Source: Sinorhizobium terangae
GTDB taxonomy: Bacteria; Pseudomonadota; Alphaproteobacteria; Rhizobiales; Rhizobiaceae
DNA length: 64,000 bases
Assembly (NCBI RefSeq): GCF_029714365.1
Contig: NZ_CP121661.1
Span: 124,001-188,000 of the forward strand
Reading direction: 5' to 3'
How positions within the stretch are numbered: position 1 is the stretch's first letter; each line of letters begins with the position of its first letter. Below, piece by piece: positions 49,690 through 58,315 of the stretch. The notes beneath the pieces are model-generated. The model made no database searches and was not told the DNA's origin. It saw only the letters and a program-made list of their open reading frames with translations. The position numbers and the translations under genes were made by a program.

Positions 49690-51480
49690 ATGAAGATCGA
49701 AACGCCAAACGGCTTCACGCTGGACAAATCCGGCAAGCGCATCGTCGTCGATCCCGTCACCCGCATCGAGGGCCATATGCGGATCGAGGTCAATGTCGAC
49801 GAGAACAACATCATCCGCAACGCCGTGTCGACGGGCACGATGTGGCGCGGCATCGAGGTCATCCTCAAGAACCGCGATCCGCGCGACGCTTGGGCGTTCA
49901 CCGAGCGCATCTGTGGCGTCTGCACGGGCACGCACGCCTTGACGTCGGTGCGAGCGGTGGAAAACGCCCTCGGCATCACCATTCCCGAAAACGCCAATTC
50001 CATCCGCAACCTCATGCAGCTTGCCCTGCAGGTGCATGACCACGTGGTGCACTTCTATCACCTGCACGCCCTCGACTGGGTGGACGTCGTCTCGTCGCTC
50101 TCGGCCGACCCCAAGGCGACGTCGGCACTGGCACAGTCGGTATCCGATTGGCCGCTCTCCTCGCCGGGTTATTTCAAGGACATCCAGACGCGGCTCAAGA
50201 AATTCATCGAGTCGGGTCAGCCCGGTCCGTTCAAGAACGGCTATTGGGGCAACGCTTCCTACAAACTGCCGCCCGAGGCAAACCTGATGGCGTTGGCGCA
50301 CTATCTCGAGGCGCTCGATTTCCAGAAGGAGATCGTCAAGATCCACTCGATCTTCGGAGGAAAGAACCCGCATCCGAACTGGCTCGTCGGTGGCGTGCCC
50401 TGTCCGATCAATATTGACGGGACCGGTGGCGTCGGCGCTATCAACATGGAACGGCTGAATGTGGTCACCTCGGTCATCGACCAACTGATCGAGTTCAATG
50501 ACAAGGTCTACATCCCCGACATCATGGCCATCGGCTCCTTCTACAAGGACTGGCTCTATGGCGGCGGCCTCTCCGGCAAGAATATGCTCACCTATGGCGA
50601 CGTGCCAGAGCACGCCAACGACTATTCGGATGCGAGCCTGAAGTTGCCGCGGGGCGCGATCATCAACGGCAATCTCGCGGAAGTGCATCCGGTGGACCAT
50701 GCCGATCCCGAGGAGATCCAGGAATTTGTGACCCACTCCTGGTACAAATATCCCGACGAGAGCAAAGGCCTGCATCCCTTTGACGGCGTCACCGAGCCGC
50801 ATTACGAGCTCGGGCCCAACGCCAAGGGCACCAAGACCAATATCGAACAGCTTGACGAGGGCGCGAAATATTCCTGGATCAAGGCGCCGCGCTGGCGCGG
50901 CCATGCCATGGAGGTTGGGCCGCTCGCGCGCTGGGTGATCGGCTACGCCCAGAACAAGGCCGAGTTCAAGGATCCGGTCGACAAGGTGCTCAAGGATCTC
51001 GGCCTGCCGGTATCGGCGCTCTTCTCGACGCTTGGCCGCACGGCCGCCCGAGCGCTCGAATCGAGCTGGGCCGGCCACCAGATGCGTTACTTCCAGAACA
51101 AGCTGATCGCCAATATCAGGGCCGGCGATTCTTCCACGGCCAACGTCGACAAGTGGAAGCCGGAGACATGGCCCAAGGAGGTCAAGGGCGTCGGCTTCAC
51201 GGAGGCGCCTCGCGGTGCGCTCGCGCATTGGATCAAGATCAAGGACGGCAGGATCGAAAATTACCAGTGCGTCGTTCCCACGACATGGAACGCCAGTCCA
51301 CGTGATCCGGCCGGCAACATCGGCGCCTTCGAGGCGTCGTTGATGGATACGCCGATGTCCGACCCCGCTCAGCCGCTTGAAATTCTGAGGACCATCCATT
51401 CCTTCGATCCGTGCCTGGCATGCTCGACTCATGTCATGAGCCCGGACGGGCAGGAAATGGCCCGGATCCAGGTCCGTTGA
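49690..51480 (+). CDS. hupL: [NiFe] uptake hydrogenase large subunit
   Basis: The protein has 596 residues from ATG 49690 (AGGA nine bases upstream), the normal length; an in-frame ATG at 49666 is less likely. The nickel ligands are in [18 protein letters not shown] near the N-terminus and [15 protein letters not shown] at the C-terminus; the latter includes the HupD cleavage site after STH. It splits H2 at the Ni-Fe site on the periplasmic face. All key residues are intact despite decay downstream. Confidence 0.97.
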   Translation: MKIETPNGFTLDKSGKRIVVDPVTRIEGHMRIEVNVDENNIIRNAVSTGTMWRGIEVILKNRDPRDAWAFTERICGVCTGTHALTSVRAVENALGITIPENANSIRNLMQLALQVHDHVVHFYHLHALDWVDVVSSLSADPKATSALAQSVSDWPLSSPGYFKDIQTRLKKFIESGQPGPFKNGYWGNASYKLPPEANLMALAHYLEALDFQKEIVKIHSIFGGKNPHPNWLVGGVPCPINIDGTGGVGAINMERLNVVTSVIDQLIEFNDKVYIPDIMAIGSFYKDWLYGGGLSGKNMLTYGDVPEHANDYSDASLKLPRGAIINGNLAEVHPVDHADPEEIQEFVTHSWYKYPDESKGLHPFDGVTEPHYELGPNAKGTKTNIEQLDEGAKYSWIKAPRWRGHAMEVGPLARWVIGYAQNKAEFKDPVDKVLKDLGLPVSALFSTLGRTAARALESSWAGHQMRYFQNKLIANIRAGDSSTANVDKWKPETWPKEVKGVGFTEAPRGALAHWIKIKDGRIENYQCVVPTTWNASPRDPAGNIGAFEASLMDTPMSDPAQPLEILRTIHSFDPCLACSTHVMSPDGQEMARIQVR

Positions 51481-51492
51481 GGAGTTTCGGTG

Positions 51493-52203
51493 ATGACGAT
51501 CCATCAATTCCCCGCCGCCGACGCCAACAGCGAAAAGGCCGTCGAGCAGAGCGTCTACTTCTACCAGGCGCCGGTGCGCGTGTGGCACTGGGGCAACGCC
51601 CTTTCGATCCTGACGCTCTCTCTGACCGGCTATTTCATAGGCTCGCCGCTGCCGTCCGTTTCCGGCGAGGCGAGCGCCAACTACCTGATGGGTCATATCC
51701 GCTTCATCCACTTCGCGGCGGCGCAGACCCTTTCTGTGCTTCTGATCCTGCGGCTCTATTGGGTTTTCGTGGGTAACGTGCATGCCCGCCAGATCTTCTA
51801 CGTGCCCATGCGCGGCCGTTTCTGGAAGGAGTGTTTGCATGAAGTGCGCGGGTATATGTTGGCCCGCCAACCGAAGAGACATGTCGGCCATAACCCACTG
51901 GCGCGGCTCACCATGTTCCTCATGTTTACCCTGCCGCTGTTCTTCATGGTGATCACCGGTTTTGCGCTCTACAGCGAAGGCGCCGGCCGCGACAGTTGGA
52001 AATATGTGCTTTTCGGCTGGATGTTCTCGATCTGGCCGAATAGCCAGGATATCCACACCCTCCATCATCTCGGCATGTGGGTCATACTCGTCTTCGTGAT
52101 CGTCCACATCTATGTGGCGGTGCGCGAGGACATCATGAGTCGGCAAAGCGTCATCTCGTCGATGATCTCGGGCGAGCGGCTCTTCAAGGACGTGGAGGAC
52201 TAG
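51493..52203 (+). CDS. hupC: Hydrogenase b-type cytochrome subunit
   Basis: The protein has 236 residues from ATG 51493 (GGAG eight bases before; GTG 51490 is in frame too). Haem-ligating His lie in APVRVWHWGNALSILTLSL and in IHTLHHLGMWVI; four membrane spans are evident. It anchors HupSL and moves electrons to the quinone pool. Confidence 0.95.
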   Translation: MTIHQFPAADANSEKAVEQSVYFYQAPVRVWHWGNALSILTLSLTGYFIGSPLPSVSGEASANYLMGHIRFIHFAAAQTLSVLLILRLYWVFVGNVHARQIFYVPMRGRFWKECLHEVRGYMLARQPKRHVGHNPLARLTMFLMFTLPLFFMVITGFALYSEGAGRDSWKYVLFGWMFSIWPNSQDIHTLHHLGMWVILVFVIVHIYVAVREDIMSRQSVISSMISGERLFKDVED

Positions 52204-52207
52204 ACGG

Positions 52208-52813
52208 TTGCTCTATCGTCAACCGGCCATTCGCCCCGTGCCCCGTGTTCTCGTGCTCGGAATCGGCAATATCCTGTGGGCCGACGAGGGGTTCGGCGTG
52301 CGTGCGGTCGAAGCCTTCCACAAGGCTTACGAAGTGCCTGCCAACGTGACCATCCTCGACGGCGGCACGCAGGGCCTTTACCTGGTTCAGTTCGTCAACG
52401 AACACGATCGGCTCATCGTCTTCGACGCCATCGACTACGGCCTCGTGCCAGGCACGATGAAGGTGGTGGAGGACGATGACGTGCCGAAATTTACGAACGC
52501 CAAAAAAATGAGCCTACACCAGACCGGCTTCCAGGAAGTGCTGAGCGCGGCAGACCTCATGGGGCACTACCCCGAGCGCCTGACCCTGATCGGTTGCCAG
52601 CCGCTTGATCTCGAAGACTGGGGTGGTCCGCTGACGGCGCCGGTCAGGGCCGTCATTCCGGCGGCTGTCGAAACCGCCGTCCGGATGTTGCGGGACTGGG
52701 GTGTCGCCGTTGCCGTGAGGCCGGAGGGGACAATGGTTCCGCCGCTTCTCGAAAACGGTATCGACGTGGAGAAGTACGAGCGCCGTGTCGAAGCGGCCGC
52801 GTTTAACCAGTGA
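52208..52813 (+). CDS. hupD: Hydrogenase maturation endopeptidase
   Basis: The protein has 201 residues. It begins at TTG 52208, after GGAGGA at the hupC end. The family signature VLGIGNILWADEGFGVRAVE contains the nickel-binding Glu; a central Asp lies in IVFDAIDYG and His in PERLTLIGCQP region. It clips the HupL C-terminus after nickel insertion. Confidence 0.93.
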   Translation: MLYRQPAIRPVPRVLVLGIGNILWADEGFGVRAVEAFHKAYEVPANVTILDGGTQGLYLVQFVNEHDRLIVFDAIDYGLVPGTMKVVEDDDVPKFTNAKKMSLHQTGFQEVLSAADLMGHYPERLTLIGCQPLDLEDWGGPLTAPVRAVIPAAVETAVRMLRDWGVAVAVRPEGTMVPPLLENGIDVEKYERRVEAAAFNQ

Positions 52814-52822
52814 GGAGAACCT

Positions 52823-53025
52823 GTGAAACGCTTTTCCATGGCCATGCCCATGGCACCAGGGATGCCGCAAACGACGCGGGGGGCGGCGATATGGCCGGCT
52901 GCATGACTGCCCTATTTTATCCTCTTCCGATGGGCATCGGGCTGGCCCGCTCAGGTTCGGCAAAGCCGGGCAGGTCGCCGCCACAGGTGGCTATCGCCTG
53001 TGGCGAAGCGGCTCTGCTCATGCCT
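52823..53025 (+). pseudogene. hupE: hupE remnant (nickel permease-like)
   Basis: After hupD a clear ribosome site (GAGGAG) precedes GTG 52823 and four codons, then the sequence jumps to LFHGHAHGTRDAAND and MGIGLARSGSA in the neighbouring frame. HGHAHG and the following helix recall the C-terminal part of HupE/UreJ proteins. The central 100 or more residues are missing, so a large internal deletion is inferred. The assignment rests on the motif and the operon position (hupDEF order). Confidence 0.55.
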
Positions 53026-53124
53026 CCAAATCTCACAGGGCGGGGGCCCGTGGGACGCATATGGCAGCCTGTTCCCGCGACTCTCGATTCTGCAGCCTCG
53101 GAAACGCGGAGGCGGAGCATCATC

Positions 53125-53421
53125 ATGTGCATAGGCATTCCCATGCGGATCGTCGCCGCCAATGAGTTCGTCGCGCGGTGCGAGCATCATGGCGCAATAT
53201 CCATGATCTCCCTCGTTCTTGTCGGCCCGCAGCGGTCCGGAACCTATGTCCTCACTCATCTTGGCTCCGCCATCCGCGTACTCGACGCCGAAGAGGCCCG
53301 CGTGATCGACGATGCGCTTGCTGGCCTCGTTGAAGCCAGCGAAGGCCGCGCCTTCGAAATGCTCTTTACCGATCTCGTTTCCCGCGAGCCCGAATTGCCG
53401 CCGCATCTTCGCACCGAGTGA
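53125..53421 (+). CDS. hupF: HypC/HupF family hydrogenase chaperone
   Basis: The protein has 98 residues. It starts MCIGIPMRIV with the essential N-terminal Cys2 of the HypC family, then VLVGPQRSGTYVLTHLGSAI and a C-terminal helix. HupF protects the large subunit in oxygen during maturation; the C-terminal extension beyond HypC length (about 75-90) agrees. The gene is intact between two decayed neighbours. Confidence 0.9.
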   Translation: MCIGIPMRIVAANEFVARCEHHGAISMISLVLVGPQRSGTYVLTHLGSAIRVLDAEEARVIDDALAGLVEASEGRAFEMLFTDLVSREPELPPHLRTE

Positions 53422-53499
53422 AACGAACATTTCAAGACTGGAAAGTCGAAATTCCAGCCCATCGCCAATTTCCTCAGTCTGGCATGACGTTTGCACCAT

Positions 53500-53631
53500 C
53501 GTTCGGAACATTCTGAGTCCGGTGTCGCAGATCCCCTTGAGCACCCCTTTGTCGACCTCACGGAGGACTGGTGCTGCCCGATCTGCGATGCGCCGCAGTT
53601 AACGTTCATGAGGCTGGGCGATGATCACTGA
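53500..53631 (+). pseudogene. hupI: hupI (rubredoxin) 3' remnant
   Basis: The frame ending at 53629-53631 reads EDWCCPICDAPQLTFM, the second half of a rubredoxin with its CPxC iron site. The first CxxC half is missing. Between hupF and this fragment only about 100 bp remain, so hupG, hupH and the start of hupI were deleted. Not functional. Confidence 0.8.
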
Positions 53632-53980
53632 CCTCACCATGCGTGGCGAGCTCGATGCGGCGCTGGCGGTCGGCGAGCGGGTCGTGGCATGCCACCGACA
53701 CATTCACGACGCCGCCATGACGGACGTGCCGATCTGCAATCACGAGCTCAGGGTCGCGGCAACAGGCTTTCGGACCTATCGCTGCCGCGCCTTCGGTGTT
53801 GTTGCTACAGCTTGGTTCGTAAGCGTCGCGGGCGTGGATCTGCCCGAAGGGGCACCTGCCGCGACCGCCGCCATTGGCACAACCCTGCGTATCGGCCTTC
53901 CTGCGGGGGAGGTCGAATTCATTACCAGGGCGCTCCATACGTTCGGCCGCGTCGATTCCAGCGCGCCCTTTGCGACATAG
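53621..53980 (+). pseudogene. hupJ: hupJ (HybE-type chaperone), 3' truncated
   Basis: The frame has 119 codons from ATG 53621, overlapping the hupI end. MTDVPICNHELRVAATGFR and TAWFVSVAGVDLPEG fit the HupJ/HybE hydrogenase assembly family. It ends GRVDSSAPFAT, about 40 residues short of the usual C-terminus, and then turns into unrelated sequence. hupK and hyp genes do not follow. Confidence 0.75.
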
Positions 53981-54333
53981 TGTTCTACTTCAGACACAAG
54001 GAGGTTGGCAGGTTGGTAGGGGCCCCCGCGCACGCAGTCAAACGCCGCGATCAATCCGAACTCAAACATTCGGCGAACCGGCGTAAGCCGGTTGGAATGC
54101 CCTGCCATCAAACACTTGAGCGCGGTCTGCATGATTGCCTCCAGGCGGGAGGCTTGTGACCTGCTAGACCACCCCAGGGTTCTTGACCACGGGATGCTAG
54201 AATTTGGGGCCTCGTTCAGGAGGCGGGCTGTACCTGCCAGGTTCGTTGAGGAGATCGGCACGTCATTGCCGATCGCACCACGGTTCAGATCAAGTCATGG
54301 AAGTTCAATTTGAGGCGAAGCGCACGTGAATGC
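53981..54333. other. Unassigned stretch at the hup deletion edge
   Basis: About 350 bp between the broken hupJ and nod box B. A minus-strand frame of about 90 codons exists, but I do not recognise it. No insertion sequence ends were found. Confidence 0.35.
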
Positions 54334-54379
54334 ATCCGCTATGTCGATGCGTTCTATCAAAACAATCAATTACTCTAAT
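54334..54379 (+). promoter_or_regulatory. nod box B, facing the nodO remnant
   Basis: ATCC, eight bases, GATG, then six bases and ATCAAAACAATCAATT, ending ACTCTAAT. This is a good nod box match and is 64 bp upstream of the remnant's ATG, the same geometry as nod box A (65 bp). Confidence 0.82.
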
Positions 54380-54442
54380 TGCCCAATAAGGAATATGACT
54401 GAGTCCTGTGGCATAGCGGGCTGTTTCATAAGGAGGTTCGCG

Positions 54443-54651
54443 ATGGAAAACAAAATTCTGGGCGGCCAAGGTAGCAACAGTCTCTTTGGCAGCAATGGTA
54501 ATGAGATGATCCTCGATCCCACAGGAAATGACTGGATTGACAGTGGGGCCGGAAACGATACGTGGATGACTTCGCGCATCTGGGCAACGCGCACAGCTTG
54601 CTCGACTTGGCCCGCTTGGGCTTGACCGCGTCGGATTTCATGTTCTGCTGA
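54443..54651 (+). pseudogene. nodO: nodO remnant with internal deletion
   Basis: From ATG 54443 (AAGGAGG upstream) it reads MENKILGGQGSNSLFGSNG and GNDWIDSGAGND, matching the start of the intact nodO. Near 54560 it jumps, out of frame, to VDDFAHLGNAHSLLDLARLG then LTASDFMF, matching the C-terminus of nodO (LTASDFTFV). About 200 central codons are gone. The leader (54356-54442) also aligns with the leader of the intact gene. Confidence 0.88.
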
Positions 54652-54950
54652 TCCGGAAAACGATGCGGAGCCGCGCCACGCTCGCCCAAGCGCAGCGCTT
54701 TCCCTTTACGCTCACTGTCGTGACCGCTGGGCACCCCGGGAGCAGGCGCATTGTTGTTCAGCATGATGAAGCTCTGTACATCGCGTCGGCTGCCGACTGA
54801 ACCCTAAATCGAGCCTAGTTCAAGACAAAGCATTGCCCGGCTGTTTCATAGTTCGTACGAGAAGCTGCACGAATAAGTCGTCATAAAGAACGCCACTCGT
54901 CAGTCCTCCGTCGGCAATACCTTTGTTCCGAAAGTGGAGAGACCCACAAA
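54652..54950. other. Gene-free stretch before the radical SAM gene
   Basis: About 300 bp, no gene recognised. Close to the next gene GG and GT occur ten bases apart (near 54912), only a weak sigma-54 resemblance. Confidence 0.3.
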
Positions 54951-55814
54951 ATGGTTGAATCAAACTCGACAGACTTGCAGGAATTGCGCGCTGCCATCCC
55001 TGGCGGCAGGGTCCTGGAAATAACGACCACCACAGGCTGCGTCGTCGGCTGTTCTTACTGTCCACAGGACAAGTTCGCCAGCCGGCAAAAAGCAGTATCT
55101 CGTGTGAAGCATCTTTGTCTCGAAGATTTCAAGCGATGTCTGGCGCGTGTGCCGACCGCTGTTGACATCAGCTTTGCCGGCTATTCCGAGCCCTGGCTCA
55201 ATCCGGATTGCACCGAAATGGTCGAGCATGCTCACATGTCTGGCCACGGCATTCGGATCTTCACGACGCTTGCAGGAATGGACAGGAACGATCTACGACG
55301 CTTGCAGGCGCTGCCCTTCAGGGTATTTGTGGTTCATGTTTTCGACGACGGCACGTACATGAATAGCCGCCTTGTCAGACAAAAATATCTCGACGTGGTT
55401 CGTCAACTGGTGGACTCTGATATCCCCTCAATTCGGTTCCTGGTGATGGGCGAGGTCCACCCCGATATCGTCGGGATAATTCCCGCCGGAGCGCTATGTC
55501 GCTCGCGGCCGCTGAGTAGCAGAGGTGGAAGCGTCGATGCTGAGATAGTTGAAACGCGACCGCCCGTCGTCGGGGCACTGACATGTGCTGAACAACGGCA
55601 GTATCGGAATGTTCTTCTTCCGAACGGTGACGTTACTCTCTGCTGCATGGATTTCGAGCGGCGCCATGTGCTGGGCAATCTCCTGCGCGACGAATATCGA
55701 GAGCTCTTCGAGGGGCCAGTGTTCAGGGAGATCGTCGATCGCATGAACGGCAAGGATGGTTTTCTACTTTGTAGAAAGTGTGAATTTGCCGAACCGAAAA
55801 CATCGGCATGCTGA
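54951..55814 (+). CDS. Radical SAM protein with C-terminal SPASM-like cysteines
   Basis: The protein has 287 residues. The SAM cluster is TTGCVVGCSYCPQD (CX3CX2C). A second Cys-rich region lies in the C-terminal quarter: LTCAEQRQYRNVLLPNGDVT, LCCMDF, and FLLCRKCEF, typical of a SPASM/twitch domain holding an auxiliary cluster. Such enzymes modify peptides, sugars or other substrates. No precursor peptide gene was seen nearby, and the closest same-strand neighbours are remnants, so the substrate is unknown. Confidence 0.85.
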   Translation: MVESNSTDLQELRAAIPGGRVLEITTTTGCVVGCSYCPQDKFASRQKAVSRVKHLCLEDFKRCLARVPTAVDISFAGYSEPWLNPDCTEMVEHAHMSGHGIRIFTTLAGMDRNDLRRLQALPFRVFVVHVFDDGTYMNSRLVRQKYLDVVRQLVDSDIPSIRFLVMGEVHPDIVGIIPAGALCRSRPLSSRGGSVDAEIVETRPPVVGALTCAEQRQYRNVLLPNGDVTLCCMDFERRHVLGNLLRDEYRELFEGPVFREIVDRMNGKDGFLLCRKCEFAEPKTSAC

Positions 55815-56086
55815 TGCCAATTGCGGCAAGGCGCCGTTACGTTAATAACCACTGTCTACCTCGGCAATGGCACCTTCAGTCGTCGCGTGCGGGATAGGGC
55901 CGGTGATCGGCCCATCCTTCCTGAGAGTTTTGATGCCAAGTCGCTGTCGCTTAGATGTTGTGCCGGCGCCAAGGTGGTAGATACAGAGCAATTGAAGTGT
56001 CGTCGACGGCGACAGGCTGTTCGAGGTCGGAAGCGGTTGACTGCGATGGCGGCGCGGGCTGTGGCCGTGGCCAAGGCGTGCGCCTG

Positions 56087-56330
56087 ATGCCGAACCCACC
56101 TAACCCCCGCTACGCCATCTATTATACGCCGGCGCGAGACCATCCGCTGACGGTAGCGAGTTCCTGGCTTGGCCGCGATGCTTTCGCACCTGAGGCTGGT
56201 CGTGAGAGCGGTCCAGCCGTGCTCGAATTGACATCGGAGCCGCGCCGATACGGTTTTCATGCCACGCTCAAGGTACCGTACCGCTTGAGAGACGGCACGA
56301 CCGTCGAGGACTTGGAACGACGAGTTCGAC
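56087..56330 (+). pseudogene. DUF1045 (phosphonate-operon protein) N-terminal fragment
   Basis: From ATG 56087, which overlaps the stop of an upstream frame (TGATG), it reads PRYAIYYTPARDHPLTVASS, then TSEPRRYGFHATLKVPYRL. The YAIYYTPxxDHPLT and GFHATLK motifs mark the DUF1045 proteins of rhizobial C-P lyase operons, a 2H-phosphoesterase-like fold. It breaks off after about 80 residues and runs into a phnN remnant. Confidence 0.8.
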
Positions 56331-56710
56331 CGTTGTGCTCGCGAAGGCGGCTTTTCGCTTCATTGGCAGGCGCACGGCCTCTCCTTATGGCATCCACTCG
56401 AAGATCGACGACTGGCTGGAACGCGGCGACGTCGTAGTGGAATGGCTCTCGAGCAATTCTGCCGGACGCGCGACGGCGCTACCCGCGACTGCTCGTCATC
56501 AATGTCACTGCCCTAATCGAGGTCTTGGCGAAGCGCCGGGTCGAACGGGGTCGCGAAAATCTGGAGGGCATCAGAGAGCGTCTGATCCGAAGCGAGCAGC
56601 AAAGCGTCGACGGTGACGATGTGCTGTATCTCGACAATGCGCGTCCGCCGGAGGCTGCCGGCGAGCGCCGTTTGGCCGTGCTTCTTGATCACGCTGTCGG
56701 GGTGAAGTGA
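56330..56710 (+). pseudogene. phnN: phnN (ribose bisphosphate phosphokinase) remnant
   Basis: Three frames together give SLHWQAHGLS, then YGIHSKIDDWLERGDVVV, then RLLVINVTALIEVLAKRRVE and a terminal part with DGDDVLYLDNARPPEAAGE. These follow the C-terminal half of PhnN (ribose 1,5-bisphosphate phosphokinase, C-P lyase pathway). The N-terminal P-loop half is missing and at least two frameshifts are present. It is fused by deletion to the DUF1045 fragment. Confidence 0.75.
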
Positions 56711-56894
56711 CCGCCTATCTGCTCCGGGCTTGTATGCAGCGCAGCATTCGCATAGCTGCATTGCACAATAAGTGATTTGCCTTTGGTCAAAAAACAGGCA
56801 TCCTGCATGCAGCCGATGCATTTGCGGTCTTCTCCTCCCAGTACCGCCGCATCGGCTGTTCCCCTCTGGAGGTTATATGACCTTCACACCTATA

Positions 56895-56926
56895 AGGGCC
56901 GCGGTCTTCCGCTGGCCCTCTTTTTT
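56895..56926 (+). terminator. Rho-independent terminator
   Basis: AGGGCC-GCGG-TCTT-CCGC-T-GGCCCT with one bulged T, followed by C and six T. It is strong on the plus strand. A short frame with a GGAGG site (ATG 56877) runs through it, so it may be a leader or the end of the phn remnant transcript. It also separates that unit from the convergent hipA. Confidence 0.75.
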
Positions 56927-56955
56927 GCCGCAGGGCCCATCATAGGCTTCGGCCA

Positions 56956-58311
56956 TCAGGAACCGAGCAGCCATCCGCCACCGCGCTCGACATAGGCGTC
57001 TCGCGCTTTGATGCCGTCAGGAACCTGCATTTCGAACGCGGTCAGAAGCTCGTCGATATTGTGCGCAATCAGGTCGCCGAACCGCTTGAGACCAATGCGA
57101 TCGAGTCTCGGTAGTTCCGCCGCGAGCCCTGCTGAAATCCTTTGGGTCAGCCTTGTCGTAAGGCGCGTTTGTGCGCGCGGCGATGCAATTCCCAAGGCAT
57201 TCAAGAATGCTGCAAAATCCAGAGGGTCGAGTTCGGCCAGCCTTGTTGCTTCGCCAAGGCTGAAGGCAAAGAGATCCGTCAGATTGGGATCAAGCCGTGT
57301 GGGCATCAGGTCGTAGCGGGGCGAAACACGGATCCGGCCTGCCCTATCGTAGAGGAGCGCAAAATTCTTGGCATGAGCATCGACATTTCCGGTCATGAGG
57401 TCGAACAGGACCGCCCCGATGAACCGTTGCCTTTCCGCCGCAGGATCGGTCGTCGCGTCGAGAATCCGGTTTATCGCGTGAGCATCGAAGCGACGGCCTT
57501 CTCGCCCTTGACGTTCGTATTTGAGGGACGGAGGAAGTCCAAGCGCCTGAGCGAAATCCTCCTGATGGACTCTCACGATCTTGTTCTCGGTGTTCAGCCG
57601 CCGGTCGAACCGTTCGATCACCAGGGCGTCGATGCCGTTGAAGTTGACGACACTCGCCTCAGCGGTCTCAAAGCCGAGATCTCGTGAGAGCCGAAGCGTC
57701 TCGAATTCGAGCCTGGGGTCTTGCGGATGCTCCTGGTCCGGCACCTTGATGATGTGCGTGGTGGGGGCGCCCGAGCCAGCGACGGGTTCGGCATAGCTTC
57801 CGTCGGGCAGAATGGTGATTGCGATCTTGCTTTGAACGCCGGCGAGCGGTGAAGGATCTTCCGTGCCTTCGGGAAGCCGCTGACGCCTGTGCAGCGAGCC
57901 AATGATGGCGTTCAGGCGATCGTCATCTATCCGTCTGTAGTCGACGTCGTAGTCGCCGGGCACTTTGACGGGCGGGGCTCCAAGCGGCAGGACCGAGATC
58001 GCGCCGGCGCAATCCTTCCCGAGGTAAAAAAGGAGGCCCGCAACATCGCTGCGGGTCAAGCCCTCGCGATCCATGACGCGCTGCAGGACGCCGTCTCGCT
58101 CCTGAAGCAGGTTATCGAAAAAGGGGCGGGTTCTGCTGTCATCGAAGGGCTCGTCTCCCAGCGGAAAGGACAGCGAAAGCGGAAAGGCATCGGGATCATC
58201 GAGATAGGTGGCCGCATAGGCGAAGGCCAAAGCGCCACCTTCATCCCTTACGAGGTTGCCAATAGGGTCGGCCACCCCGTCAAGCCTGACATCGAGCGCA
58301 ATGATATCCAT
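56956..58311 (-). CDS. hipA: HipA-type serine/threonine kinase toxin
   Basis: The protein has 451 residues, full length. The N-terminal domain has LSLSFPLGDEPFDDSRTRPF and LEFETLRLSRDLG; the kinase part shows SPLAGVQSKIAI (P-loop-like), the catalytic VLFDLMTGNVDAHAKNF and the metal-binding SPRYDLMPT. HipA phosphorylates tRNA synthetases (GltX in E. coli) and causes growth arrest. It starts 4 bp after hipB on the same strand, as a typical hipBA operon. Confidence 0.95.
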   Translation of the reverse strand: MDIIALDVRLDGVADPIGNLVRDEGGALAFAYAATYLDDPDAFPLSLSFPLGDEPFDDSRTRPFFDNLLQERDGVLQRVMDREGLTRSDVAGLLFYLGKDCAGAISVLPLGAPPVKVPGDYDVDYRRIDDDRLNAIIGSLHRRQRLPEGTEDPSPLAGVQSKIAITILPDGSYAEPVAGSGAPTTHIIKVPDQEHPQDPRLEFETLRLSRDLGFETAEASVVNFNGIDALVIERFDRRLNTENKIVRVHQEDFAQALGLPPSLKYERQGREGRRFDAHAINRILDATTDPAAERQRFIGAVLFDLMTGNVDAHAKNFALLYDRAGRIRVSPRYDLMPTRLDPNLTDLFAFSLGEATRLAELDPLDFAAFLNALGIASPRAQTRLTTRLTQRISAGLAAELPRLDRIGLKRFGDLIAHNIDELLTAFEMQVPDGIKARDAYVERGGGWLLGS

Positions 58312-58315
58312 GCGG

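Noticed and set aside
49687..52146. 819-codon minus-strand open frame antisense to hupL and hupC
   Set aside because: hupL and hupC are certain on the plus strand; the long antisense frame is a by-product of GC-rich codon use and has no family motifs.
54908..54930. Sigma-54 promoter for the radical SAM gene (CGGCAATACCTTTGTTC)
   Set aside because: GG is followed after ten bases by GT rather than GC, and no TGT-N10-ACA site is nearby; too weak to claim.
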